From positions 1 through 64,000 of the forward strand of contig NZ_VJXY01000023.1 in NCBI RefSeq assembly GCF_014831675.1: a DNA stretch of 64,000 nucleotides. The letters run 5' to 3'. Below, piece after piece: positions 35,027 through 43,513 of this stretch. Below the pieces are notes generated by a model, which saw nothing but the letters and a program-made list of their open reading frames with translations, did not search any database and was not told the origin of the DNA. Positions within the stretch are counted from its first letter, which is position 1. The number at the start of each line of letters is the position of its first letter. This DNA comes from Komarekiella delphini-convector SJRDD-AB1. GTDB taxonomy: Bacteria; Cyanobacteriota; Cyanobacteriia; Cyanobacteriales; Nostocaceae. The translations under genes and the position numbers were made by a program.

Positions 35027-36313
35027 CTAAAAGCTTTTGACAAAATCAAACAATTGATGAGCCATTTGTAATTTAGAACAGGGTGCAATTTCTACCTGAC
35101 GCCCTTGCTTGTCTAAAAAGATTGCCTGATTAAGATCGCTGCCAAAACCAGTTTCGGGTTGATCGATGGGATTGGCAACAATAGCATCCAATTTTTTACT
35201 CTGCAACTTTTCTAACGCAGGTTTGATAATATCTCCAGTTTGTGCTGCAAACCCAATTAACAGCTGATGCGGTTGTTTGAGTTGTGCTAATTGAGCGACG
35301 ATATCTGGTACTGGTTCTAGAGGTAGGACTTGGGGAAGCGATCGCTTAGGCAATTTCTCTGTACTATAATCTCTGGGCTTCACATCTGCTACAGCTGCCG
35401 ACATCACAATGACATCAGCGTTGGCTAAATACTCCTGCATTACTTGCTGCATTTGTTCGGCACTAACGACAGGAATTGCTTGCACTCCCAATGGTACATC
35501 CCAATTAGCTGGGCCATGCACGAGGGTGACACTTGCGCCTCGGTGGAGTGCAGCTTGCGCTAAAGCCAATCCCATTTTACCCGTAGCAGGATTGCCAATA
35601 AATCGTACTGGGTCAAGATACTCTCGCGTTCCCCCAGCACTAATTAACACTTTTTTACCTGCTAAATCTCGTTTACCTTGAGTATGCAACAACGATTGGA
35701 TGTAAACCAAAATCTCTGGGGGTTCTGCCATCCTACCAGCACCGACGCGATCGCACGCCAATAACCCCGACGCTGTATCGACACCATGATATCGACTATC
35801 TGTTAATAACTGTTGCCAATTCCGCTGCACTGCTATTTGTTCCCACATATCCGTATTCATCGCTGGAGCCAACAGCACCGGACAAGTAGAAGCTAACACA
35901 GTATTTGTAAGTAAATTATCAGCCATACCATAGGCTAACTTTGCTAGTGTATTAGCTGTTAAGGGGGCAATTACCAATACATCCGCCCATTCACCTAACT
36001 CAATATGTAATGGACGGGAGTGAGTCGGTTGCCAGAAATCATCATCTGTGTAAGCGGGATGACGGGATAGGGTTGCTAAAGTTAGAGGCTTGATAAATTC
36101 TTGCGCCGAACGAGTGAGAATGACTCGAATTTCTACACCTGTTTTGAACAGCGTCGAAACTAGTTCACAAACTTTGTAGGCGGCGATACCGCCGCCTACG
36201 CCAATTACAACCCTTTTCAATTTTGGATTTTGCGAAAAGTTGTAAGGAGGGTTTCCCTCCGTGGCAAACTTTTCAAGACGGATTTTTGATTTTGGATTAA
36301 GTGGTAATGGCAT
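35027..36313 (-). CDS. coaBC: Bifunctional phosphopantothenoylcysteine decarboxylase / phosphopantothenate-cysteine ligase
   Basis: This 428-residue enzyme of coenzyme A synthesis has an N-terminal CoaC flavoprotein half and a C-terminal CoaB half. CoaC shows [16 protein letters not shown], the His in [25 protein letters not shown] and the catalytic-Cys loop [14 protein letters not shown]. CoaB shows [27 protein letters not shown] and AAVADVKP. The first ~30 residues are not typical and are encoded by a hairpin repeat (36234-36264), so the native start could be an internal TTG near residue 32. The 3' end is followed by the site-2 protease gene on the same strand. Confidence 0.93.
   Translation of the reverse strand: MPLPLNPKSKIRLEKFATEGNPPYNFSQNPKLKRVVIGVGGGIAAYKVCELVSTLFKTGVEIRVILTRSAQEFIKPLTLATLSRHPAYTDDDFWQPTHSRPLHIELGEWADVLVIAPLTANTLAKLAYGMADNLLTNTVLASTCPVLLAPAMNTDMWEQIAVQRNWQQLLTDSRYHGVDTASGLLACDRVGAGRMAEPPEILVYIQSLLHTQGKRDLAGKKVLISAGGTREYLDPVRFIGNPATGKMGLALAQAALHRGASVTLVHGPANWDVPLGVQAIPVVSAEQMQQVMQEYLANADVIVMSAAVADVKPRDYSTEKLPKRSLPQVLPLEPVPDIVAQLAQLKQPHQLLIGFAAQTGDIIKPALEKLQSKKLDAIVANPIDQPETGFGSDLNQAIFLDKQGRQVEIAPCSKLQMAHQLFDFVKSF
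36234..36264. repeat. Hairpin repeat inside the 5' end of coaBC
   Basis: GAAAAGTTG pairs with CAAACTTTTC around an inner stem GGAGGG/CCCTCC. Strings of this type are common dispersed repeats in cyanobacterial genomes. Here it is in frame and encodes part of the N-terminal extension of CoaBC. Confidence 0.6.
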
Positions 36314-36380
36314 TATAAGTTTCAGGCAACCAAGTAATACATTTAACCCTGATCATCTCTGATTCTAGCCAGTTGACCCA

Positions 36381-36408
36381 ATCTAAAATCTAAAATCTAA
36401 AATCTAAA
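36381..36408 (+). repeat. Tandem heptamer repeat (ATCTAAA)x4
   Basis: Four perfect copies of ATCTAAA between coaBC and the DUF2555 gene. Confidence 0.95.
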
Positions 36409-36412
36409 ATTG

Positions 36413-36625
36413 TTATGCTTCATCGTAGGGTTCCAAGTCTAGGAGGTAGATGTAGGGTTCAACTAACTCTGGACGCTGAAATGCGATCGCTCGTAGTAGA
36501 TGCCAATCATTCAAACCCTCAAAAGCATTACTGTAATTATCCAGTTCCAAACGTGTAGCCAACTGTTCTACTTCTGCCGAAGTCATGGCAGCAATTTCTT
36601 TCTTGGAAATGCTTAGAGTTGTCAT
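36413..36625 (-). CDS. DUF2555 family protein
   Basis: This is a 70-residue small protein (start at MTTLSISK; an in-frame start 9 codons earlier is less likely). The sequence KEIAAMTSAEVEQLATRL, then LDNYSNAFEGLNDWHLLRA and RPELVEPYIYLLDLEPYDEA, is characteristic of the short DUF2555 family of cyanobacteria and plastids. It is soluble and acidic. Function unknown to me. It stands upstream of coaBC on the same strand. Confidence 0.85.
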   Translation of the reverse strand: MTTLSISKKEIAAMTSAEVEQLATRLELDNYSNAFEGLNDWHLLRAIAFQRPELVEPYIYLLDLEPYDEA

Positions 36626-36781
36626 AATGCTTGCCCCTCCCTTATGCAGCACTCGCCTTCAGCATGGGTGAAATTGCGCTATTACGCAGCCACCCAATAT
36701 ATATTACTCATTAGAAGGCGTGGATTTCGTGAAATTTTTCAGGATTTATACTAGAATTTATAAAAAATTTGTAACGTTTGA

Positions 36782-37396
36782 CTAGTTAATTGCATTCCCG
36801 ACAAAATTCCGTACTACCTCTAACATTTGTGGCTGGATTTCATGCCCCATGTCAAATTCGTGATATTCCACTGCCACTCCTTGGGATTCTACAGTCTCTC
36901 TGGCTTTTAAGGCAGCTTGCAGTGGTACAACTTCATCATATCTTCCATGCGTGATTAAAATCGGCGCAATACTACTTTGAGTTACTGTTCCTGCACCAGG
37001 ATGTAAATATCCACTCATCACAACTAAACCAGCCAGGGGCAAATTTAATCCTACATCTAAAGTCATCGCTCCACCTTGTGAAAATCCACTCAAAATGGTG
37101 CGTGATAGAGGCACACCAGTGCTAGTCTCTAAAGATTGCAACCAATCTACTAACAGTTGCCGACTTTCTGCCAAGCCCTGATACATATTTTCCGTTCTCA
37201 GGTCATACCATGCCCTACCTACAGGCGAATGGGGATGAGGATAAGGAGCATTAGGAAACATAAACTGATAATCTGGTAGGTTGAAAAATGGCAATAAAGA
37301 TGCCACATCCTGGGCATTTGCACCCCAACCATGCAAAGTGACGATTAAGCCTGCGGGTGGCTGAGAAGTTGCGGGAGGAACGGTAATAAATTGCAA
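36782..37396 (-). CDS. Alpha/beta hydrolase (carboxylesterase/phospholipase family)
   Basis: This is a 204-residue cytosolic serine hydrolase. The oxyanion region is LHGWGANAQD, the nucleophile elbow is SGFSQGGAM, the acid is in HGRYDEVVP and the His in FDMGHEI, so the full catalytic triad is present. Length and order fit the phospholipase/carboxylesterase (YpfH/EstB-like) family. The substrate is probably a short ester. It shares the strand with DUF2555 and coaBC. Confidence 0.9.
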   Translation of the reverse strand: MQFITVPPATSQPPAGLIVTLHGWGANAQDVASLLPFFNLPDYQFMFPNAPYPHPHSPVGRAWYDLRTENMYQGLAESRQLLVDWLQSLETSTGVPLSRTILSGFSQGGAMTLDVGLNLPLAGLVVMSGYLHPGAGTVTQSSIAPILITHGRYDEVVPLQAALKARETVESQGVAVEYHEFDMGHEIQPQMLEVVRNFVGNAIN

Positions 37397-37692
37397 AGAC
37401 AGGGGTTTGCTCCTTAAATCTTACTCTTCTAGTAAATCCTATCTCTTCAACAAGCAGAAAATTTGATTACACAAGAATTATTTTCATCTGGATGCTGTCG
37501 CTTTTAGGCAAGATTTTGATTCAATAGAAATTATTGTCAAGTGTTTATAGAAAAGCCAAAACAAAAGGTTTTAATAGAAAATTAATGCTTACTTTAATTA
37601 GGTTAGCAAAAACCCATATTTAGTCAGATCCCCGACTTAAGAAACAACTGGCAAATAGGGGGTCTGACCCCCTAATAGTTAAACAAACTTAT

Positions 37693-37748
37693 AAAAAGGC
37701 GTTGGGAAAACCCATTCCTTCTCGGTAGGTGATGAAAGACGCCTTTTT
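37693..37748 (-). terminator. Terminator-like hairpin before the GT4 gene end
   Basis: AAAAAGGCGT (37693-37702) pairs perfectly with ACGCCTTTTT (37739-37748). On the minus strand the stem ends in TTTTT, so it can terminate the glycosyltransferase transcript from 39108. Confidence 0.65.
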
Positions 37749-37753
37749 AGGCC

Positions 37754-37787
37754 GTTGACAGTTGACGGTTAATAGTCAACTGTCAAC
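37754..37787. repeat. Perfect 13-bp stem palindrome
   Basis: GTTGACAGTTGAC (37754-37766) pairs perfectly with GTCAACTGTCAAC (37775-37787) over an 8-base loop. Dispersed GTTGACAGTTGAC palindromes are frequent in cyanobacterial intergenic DNA. Confidence 0.7.
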
Positions 37788-37878
37788 AGTCTTTCGTGTT
37801 ATCCACTCATAAAAGGGGATGGGATGAGCTTAACAAATCACCATAAACCATGAGACTTCGGAGATTCACCAATTTTAT

Positions 37879-39108
37879 TTACCCGTTACTATCTCCGCCA
37901 AGACAAACTTGTTCATAACTTCTACCAGCGATATCCCAAGTAAATTCCGTTTCTACCAGTTGTCTGCCGTTGTGAGATAATTCAAAGCGCAGATATGCAT
38001 TATCAAACAGTTGACTAATAGTAGTGACGTAATCGGCTGGCTTGTTTGCTCGTAATGCCCGTAATAATTTACTCGCACCATCTACAGATAGTCCTTCTAA
38101 GCCGCGATCGCTTGCCACTACAGGCACACCTGCTGCCATTGCCTCTAAAGTTTTATTTTTAATGCCAAACCCAGTCCGCATTGGCACAACGCAGATAGTT
38201 GATTTGTGTAAATACTCTACCATCGAAGGCACACGCCCAGTCACATTTATTCCCGGTTTTTCTTGAAGTGCTAAAACTTCTGGTGTTGGATGAGAACCGA
38301 CAATATCGAAGGTTGTTTCAGGATAATATTTTTGGATTTTTGGCAAGACTTCATTGCTGAAAAAGCAAACAGCGTCTATGTTTGCCAAATTATCCATTGC
38401 GCCAATAAAAATTAAGCAATGTCCTCCTGGATCAACGGTACGGTTAGGGAAAGAAACCAAATCCACGCCATTAGGAATGACTGTAATTTGACTATTTGGG
38501 TTGAATTCTTGTAGTTGAATTTTATCCTCTTCGGTTGTAACTACAATTTCCGAGAATTTAGAACAGTAGCTTTGTTCATAACGACGCAGAAGCGGTAGAT
38601 TAATTTTGTCTCTGAGTGCATTTTCAGAAATACCGATTGCTAGTTGGTTACGACAACTACCGTAAACAGAACTATGAACATTGACTATGGTTTTTAACTG
38701 TTTGTGAAAATGCGATTGTACATAAATTTCGTTAACGCTATGTTCGCAGGTAATCACATCACATTTTCCTAGCTGCACAAAGTTATCAACCCAGGCTTGC
38801 ATCTCGACTGAATAGCGGTTGAGTACACTTGGTGGCGTCCCTTGTTGTAGAAATATGCCAAAGCGCTGGATTTTCTTGAGTATTCCTGCGGTGGTTCCAG
38901 AATTTGGGGGGCGCTCAAAAACCACTAGATGATCAACACAATCGCGCAATCCCGCTATTTCGGCGTCTGTAACATTGTCATCGCGTTGAGTGACAAGGGT
39001 AATAGCATGGCGTTGACTCAGATACTTAAGTAAATTAAATGTCCTCACTTGAGTTCCGCCACGCGTTGGCGGATAGGGAAAGGTAGAAGATAACATTAAG
39101 ATGTTCAT
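37879..39108 (-). CDS. Group-1 (GT4-type) glycosyltransferase
   Basis: This is a glycosyltransferase of about 409 residues with a GT-B fold. The start MNILMLSSTFPYPPTRGGTQVR gives the usual N-terminal motif, so I chose 39108 over 39150. The C-terminal nucleotide-sugar site contains VIPNGVDL, FIGAMDNLANIDAV, VTGRVPSMVEYLHKSTICVVPM and the E-x7-E motif (FGIKNKTLEAMAAGVPVV). It resembles the gene at 43514-44746 in layout. The donor and acceptor are unknown; the surrounding genes suggest surface glycan assembly. It is divergent from the GT at 39347. Confidence 0.88.
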   Translation of the reverse strand: MNILMLSSTFPYPPTRGGTQVRTFNLLKYLSQRHAITLVTQRDDNVTDAEIAGLRDCVDHLVVFERPPNSGTTAGILKKIQRFGIFLQQGTPPSVLNRYSVEMQAWVDNFVQLGKCDVITCEHSVNEIYVQSHFHKQLKTIVNVHSSVYGSCRNQLAIGISENALRDKINLPLLRRYEQSYCSKFSEIVVTTEEDKIQLQEFNPNSQITVIPNGVDLVSFPNRTVDPGGHCLIFIGAMDNLANIDAVCFFSNEVLPKIQKYYPETTFDIVGSHPTPEVLALQEKPGINVTGRVPSMVEYLHKSTICVVPMRTGFGIKNKTLEAMAAGVPVVASDRGLEGLSVDGASKLLRALRANKPADYVTTISQLFDNAYLRFELSHNGRQLVETEFTWDIAGRSYEQVCLGGDSNG

Positions 39109-39346
39109 ACAAGTGATATCTAGTACGTGGTACATACACCATGACTTCATTCCAGGCTAGATGTCATCACAAATATCCCTTATATATTATTCGGAAAATT
39201 TTTATAAATTAAAGCAAACAAAAAGCTGGTTAGCTATTGAATCACAATAACGGTAAATTTACTGTATAGTTCCACCTAAAGTGTTGTTTTTACATAGAAG
39301 CCTAGGGCAAAATGTAACCATATTTAGACCAGACAGGAATATCAAG

Positions 39347-40144
39347 ATGCTTGTTTTTATAGTTCCAGTCAAAAGCAAATATGTTTCTACATCATGGGAA
39401 ACTGTATCTAAATTATTTGAAAGATGTGTAAAATCAATCTGTAACCAAACCGTCAACGACTTCAGAGTGATTGTTGTTTGCAATGAAAAGCCTGAGATAG
39501 AATTTAGCCATCCTCAGATCACATATATTGAGCATAACTTTGAACTACAAGGCAAAGACTGGAAAAGCAAACAGTTAGATAAACTATCAAAATTTACAAC
39601 GGGATTAATCTATGCGCGGCAACTCAACCCATCTCATGTTATGTGTGTTGATGCTGATGACTGCGTAAGCAAATATTTAGCAGAGTTTGTTAATAGTAAT
39701 CCTCAAGCCAATGGTTGGTTTATCAAAAAAGGCTACATTTATAATGAAGGTAGTAAACTCATACGTGTTATGAGGAAAGGTTTTGATCAATACTGCGGAA
39801 CAAGCAACATAATTAGATATGATTTATATAATGTACCTGAAATTGTCAATGCTATATGTGATCATGAATATACACAATATATTTTTAATTCCTATCGTCA
39901 TCGTGACATAACAAGTACTCTGGCAAAAAAAGGAACACCGCTTGAACCTCTACCTTTTCCTGGTGCTGTTTATATTAAAAATGGTGAAAATATTTATTTT
40001 GGAGTTGCAAACAAAAATAAAGCACTACCGCTAAAATCAAGGCTTTTAAGAATAAAAGCTTTATTAGATTATAGATGGATGGCACAATCAACTCATGAAG
40101 AGTTTAGTTTGTATAAAATTAATAATATCTCACAATTGGCGTAA
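39347..40144 (+). CDS. Putative glycosyltransferase (GT2-like)
   Basis: This is a 265-residue protein starting at MLVFIVPVKSK (the ATG at 39347). FERCVKSICNQTVNDFRVIVVCNE is the classic GT-A N-terminal pattern, and VMCVDADDCVSKYLAEF carries the DxD motif. The C-terminal half is less typical, with WFIKKGYIYNEG and a conserved His/Arg-rich stretch (YRHRDITSTL). A sugar-transfer role in glycan assembly is likely but the specificity is open. A hairpin terminator follows at 40152-40187. Confidence 0.75.
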   Translation: MLVFIVPVKSKYVSTSWETVSKLFERCVKSICNQTVNDFRVIVVCNEKPEIEFSHPQITYIEHNFELQGKDWKSKQLDKLSKFTTGLIYARQLNPSHVMCVDADDCVSKYLAEFVNSNPQANGWFIKKGYIYNEGSKLIRVMRKGFDQYCGTSNIIRYDLYNVPEIVNAICDHEYTQYIFNSYRHRDITSTLAKKGTPLEPLPFPGAVYIKNGENIYFGVANKNKALPLKSRLLRIKALLDYRWMAQSTHEEFSLYKINNISQLA

Positions 40145-40151
40145 TCAATCT

Positions 40152-40187
40152 AAGATTCCCGACTACTTTAAAGCAGTTGGGAATCTT
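40152..40187 (+). terminator. Hairpin after the GT2-like gene
   Basis: AAGATTCCC (40152-40160) pairs with GGGAATCTT (40179-40187), and GACT/AGTT extends the stem. There is no T run, so efficiency is uncertain. A related stem lies at 62617-62649. Confidence 0.6.
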
Positions 40188-40292
40188 GGGAATTCCTTAG
40201 CCTTGACGAATAAGGTAAAGAGAAAGCTACTATTAAAATGTTTATTTAATTGAATATCTGGGAATCCTAGCAAATAGAGCAACCAAAAAAAC

Positions 40293-40407
40293 TAGGACTT
40301 ATGCACTGAAGGCTGAAACCTAGATCCCCCATAGCCCCCCTTTTGAAGGGGGGAATTTATAAAGCCCTTTTTTAAGGGGGTTGGGGGATCTGAGTGCGTA
40401 AGTTCTG
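40293..40407 (+). mobile_element. MITE family copy C (115 bp, minimal form)
   Basis: Ends TAGGACTTATGCACT and, inverted, CAGAACTTACGCACT. The target duplication AAAAC is perfect (40288-40292 and 40408-40412). The inside is almost only the palindromic CCCCCTTTTGAAGGGGG-type core, without the extra repeat found in copies A and B, so it shows the minimal mobile form. Confidence 0.92.
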
Positions 40408-40577
40408 AAAACATCAAATTTTTTGGTTGTAGACTCATTTGTGGAGTATATTTCATGATTCAAGCTAGTCTACCTACCACTTTAACAGGTATACATGCTT
40501 AATCATGTCATCCCCAAGTTGTTTATATAATTTCATTGCTAAAACAATTTATCACTTAGAAAAAAGGATTTTGTCAA

Positions 40578-41597
40578 ATGGAATCTTTCGGTATTTACAC
40601 CCTTGCGAATGATGTAGTCTATGATCAATTAGTAGCTTTGCTAAATAGCATTGAGATGAATGTTAATGCAGATATCCCAGTTTGTATTATTCCCTATGAC
40701 GAACGACTAGACCGAGTTAAGCAAGAAATTAATTCTCGAAAGAACGTAATATTGTTTGACGATTGGGATGTGATTCAACGCTGGGAAGAATTTGCTCACC
40801 AAGTTTGGGCGGTTCATCCCAGAGAAAGAGAGACAAAAGCATCACGTCCTAGTTGGTACAAAAGTCATTTGCAAAGAAAGTTTGTCGCTTTTGAGGGTGT
40901 TTTTGAGCAATTTGTATTTTATGACGGTGATAGCTTAGCGATGAAGCCAGCCACCGATGTAATTGAAAAGCTAAACAAATACGATTTTGTTTTTGATGAT
41001 TGGGAACATCTTAAGAATAGAACTGTAGCGGCTTTAGATATTTCGGTTATAGAGAAAACTGGGCTATATAAGGAAGCTGATATTCGTCCTAAGCTGCATT
41101 GTTCTAGTTTTTTTGGGTCTAAGCGAGGATTATTTACTGCTGACGAAATTCAAGTAATGAAGCAGCAATTAATTGACAAAAGAGAAATTGAATGGATTAA
41201 TGGACATGGATGGTGGGATGATGCTTTTTTGTTTAATTACATGACTTTGCGGTGCGATCGCCCACTATTCAACTTCACACTTAGCCCTAATGGTCAAGAT
41301 AGAACTGGCAACTGTGCCAATGCTGATCCTTTCGTAAATATCAATAATGTTCTTTACAATCAAGATGGATTAAAACCCATTCATCGTATTCACTACATGA
41401 GCTATTCCTCTAGTGATTTTGCTCGTTTATCTCAGGGAGAAGATGTCAACATTCTTTACAGAGATGAGTTTTTATACTATCGTTTTCTCAAACAGCCAGA
41501 ACAAAGACCACAACAGCTAAAACCACCAAGTGTGGCGTCAAAAACCAATCGATTTATCAAAAAGACTATCAAGAAAATTCAAAGAACTATCGCTTGA
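40578..41597 (+). CDS. Putative GT-A nucleotide-sugar transferase
   Basis: This is a 339-residue protein resembling GT8-like or related GT-A enzymes. FGIYTLANDVVYDQLVALLNSIE opens the fold, and FVFYDGDSLAMKP carries the DxD metal site. WYKSHLQRKFVAFEG and NGHGWWDDAFLFNYM are further conserved-looking segments. The C-terminus is basic (FIKKTIKKIQRTIA) and may contact the membrane. No signal peptide. It lies upstream of a GT2 gene on the same strand (78 bp gap) and is probably part of one glycan cluster. Confidence 0.7.
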   Translation: MESFGIYTLANDVVYDQLVALLNSIEMNVNADIPVCIIPYDERLDRVKQEINSRKNVILFDDWDVIQRWEEFAHQVWAVHPRERETKASRPSWYKSHLQRKFVAFEGVFEQFVFYDGDSLAMKPATDVIEKLNKYDFVFDDWEHLKNRTVAALDISVIEKTGLYKEADIRPKLHCSSFFGSKRGLFTADEIQVMKQQLIDKREIEWINGHGWWDDAFLFNYMTLRCDRPLFNFTLSPNGQDRTGNCANADPFVNINNVLYNQDGLKPIHRIHYMSYSSSDFARLSQGEDVNILYRDEFLYYRFLKQPEQRPQQLKPPSVASKTNRFIKKTIKKIQRTIA

Positions 41598-41675
41598 ATT
41601 TAGCAGTATGGTGGTAAATTACCGCCATACATCTAGTTTTTAATTGATACTATTACAGTAATTTCTATATAAAAT

Positions 41676-42623
41676 ATGTCTAAAATTAGTGTTTGTATTC
41701 CTACTTTTAATCGTGCCTATCTCCTACCTTATGCCATTGACAGTGTACTTAAGCAGTCTGAACAAGACTTTGAATTAATTGTCTGTGATGACGGTTCTGG
41801 CGATGGTACAGCTGAGTTAATGTCACAGTACACAGATAACCGTATTAAATATATTCGTCATCCGCAAAATATTGGCAAAAGCAATAATATGCGCTCTGGC
41901 TTTGATGCTGCAAGCGGCAAATATTTTATGAAGTTTGATGACGATGATAGACTAACAACTGACTTTTTAGCACGTACTACTGCAATCTTTGAACAAGACT
42001 CTAGTATTGATTTTGTTGGTACAGATCATTGGATAATCGATATTAATAATGTCCGCGATCAAGAGAAAACTCAGGAAAATTCTCGTCGCTGGGGTAGGAC
42101 AAATTTACCAGCAGGTATCGTAGACAATTTGCTAGAAGTTGTATTTATTCAACAAAGCTTTCAAATTGGAGCAACATTATTTCGGCGTCAAACCTTGCAA
42201 GAATTAGGATTTATGTTACCCAATTTGCAAAATTGCGAGGATAATGATTTGTTCGTACGGTTAGCTTTAGCTGGGAAAAAAGGTTATTACTTACCAGAGT
42301 TATTAATGGAATATCGCTATCATGCAGAACAGCAAGGTATTAATCGAGCTATTCCTTATTTATTCGATAAAATGCAATATTTAGAAAGTTATCACTTTGA
42401 TTCACATAAATTGGAGAAAATCCGAAAAAATCGTCTTGCTGAAACACAATTATTATTAGGTTTGCGTTTAGTCGAAAAAGGTGAAACGCCAAAAGGTAGA
42501 GAATTAATTTTGGCAGGACAGTCTTTTTCAACTACTAAAGCATGGACTGGTTTAGGTCTATCGTTATTACCAGTTGAGTTACGAAGTAAGGCGTTTAGCG
42601 TGCTGCGACAAGCAAGAGGTTAA
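41676..42623 (+). CDS. Family 2 glycosyltransferase
   Basis: This is a 315-residue GT2 protein. MSKISVCIPTFNRAYLLPYAIDS and LIVCDDGSGDGT define the nucleotide site, and KFDDDDRLTTDFL holds the DxD. The acceptor region contains ATLFRRQTLQELGF and NCEDNDLFVRLALAGK (ED catalytic pair). It is soluble and has no membrane helix. It sits between the GT-A gene and a methyltransferase gene on the same strand. Confidence 0.9.
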   Translation: MSKISVCIPTFNRAYLLPYAIDSVLKQSEQDFELIVCDDGSGDGTAELMSQYTDNRIKYIRHPQNIGKSNNMRSGFDAASGKYFMKFDDDDRLTTDFLARTTAIFEQDSSIDFVGTDHWIIDINNVRDQEKTQENSRRWGRTNLPAGIVDNLLEVVFIQQSFQIGATLFRRQTLQELGFMLPNLQNCEDNDLFVRLALAGKKGYYLPELLMEYRYHAEQQGINRAIPYLFDKMQYLESYHFDSHKLEKIRKNRLAETQLLLGLRLVEKGETPKGRELILAGQSFSTTKAWTGLGLSLLPVELRSKAFSVLRQARG

Positions 42624-42679
42624 AATTACCTGATAAAACAAAATATGAGCTTCTCAATTTAAAAGTAAATAACTGAATT

Positions 42680-43504
42680 ATGCTAGCACCTAAGATTATA
42701 CCTTCTAAGTTTTTTATCTGGAACCAAAAGTACAAAGCACCTGTGGGAGCTTCATGGTGGTATCAATACACCAATTCCAAAATTACTGGAAACAATTTTG
42801 CTTGGCGTAATCGCTATAACCTACCTGGTGAGTTAATTAAACAGATTGGGCCTTTTGGTTTTCAAATGAATAGCCTGACACGCATCTTTGAATATCCCTG
42901 GTGTTTTTTCGTCACACCTTTAGAACCAGGTATGCGTGTAGTCGAAGTTGGAACTGGAGCTTCTGGTTTTCAATTTGTATTAGCTCAATGCGGACTTGAT
43001 GTTACCTCAGTTGACCCTCTTATTAATCCTAGCGAAAAAGTAGATTGGATATTTACTATTGAGCAGTTTCATAAATTGAATAATGTTTTTGGTGGTAAAG
43101 TTAAATTTATTCAGGATTTTTTACAAAATGCCAAGTTGAAGAGTAATTATTACGATCGCATCTTTTCTATCTCTGCAATTGAACATATTCCATCAGAAGA
43201 GTTACCATCATTGGCGAAAGAAATCGAACGCCTGATAAAACCTGGTGGCTGTTTTATAGCAACAATAGATTTGTTCTTAGATTGTTATCCATTTACCAGT
43301 AAGCCTTCCAATAAATATGGTTCTAATATTTCAATTAGTTCTTTAGTTGCACACTCAGGATTAAAGCTTAAAATAGGTAATCCTGGAGAATTGTACGGCT
43401 ATTCTGAGTTTGAACCAGACAATATTCGTCAGCGTTTGGATGAATTTTTAGTTATTGACAACGTTCTTACACAGTGCATTGTGCTAGAAAAAACAGTCTA
43501 TTAG
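42680..43504 (+). CDS. Class I SAM-dependent methyltransferase
   Basis: This is a 274-residue protein. The SAM-binding motif I is MRVVEVGTGASGFQFVLAQCG with SVDP as the acidic loop, then YDRIFSISAIEHI (motif IV) and LIKPGGCFIATID (post-IV). The N-terminal ~80 residues (aromatic-rich, WNQKYKAPVGASWWYQYTN) are unusual and may bind the acceptor. It lies in a glycosyltransferase cluster, so it may methylate a sugar. It is convergent with the GT4 gene at 43514. Confidence 0.85.
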   Translation: MLAPKIIPSKFFIWNQKYKAPVGASWWYQYTNSKITGNNFAWRNRYNLPGELIKQIGPFGFQMNSLTRIFEYPWCFFVTPLEPGMRVVEVGTGASGFQFVLAQCGLDVTSVDPLINPSEKVDWIFTIEQFHKLNNVFGGKVKFIQDFLQNAKLKSNYYDRIFSISAIEHIPSEELPSLAKEIERLIKPGGCFIATIDLFLDCYPFTSKPSNKYGSNISISSLVAHSGLKLKIGNPGELYGYSEFEPDNIRQRLDEFLVIDNVLTQCIVLEKTVY

Positions 43505-43513
43505 ATAACTTCT

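Larger units (their letters stand above)
37397..37878. other. Intergenic region with two perfect hairpins
   Basis: No gene is seen. Two stems are present (37693-37748 and 37754-37787). The strings CCCCGACTTAAG and GGGGGTCTGACCCCC also occur; the latter is a short palindrome near 37659-37673. Confidence 0.5.
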
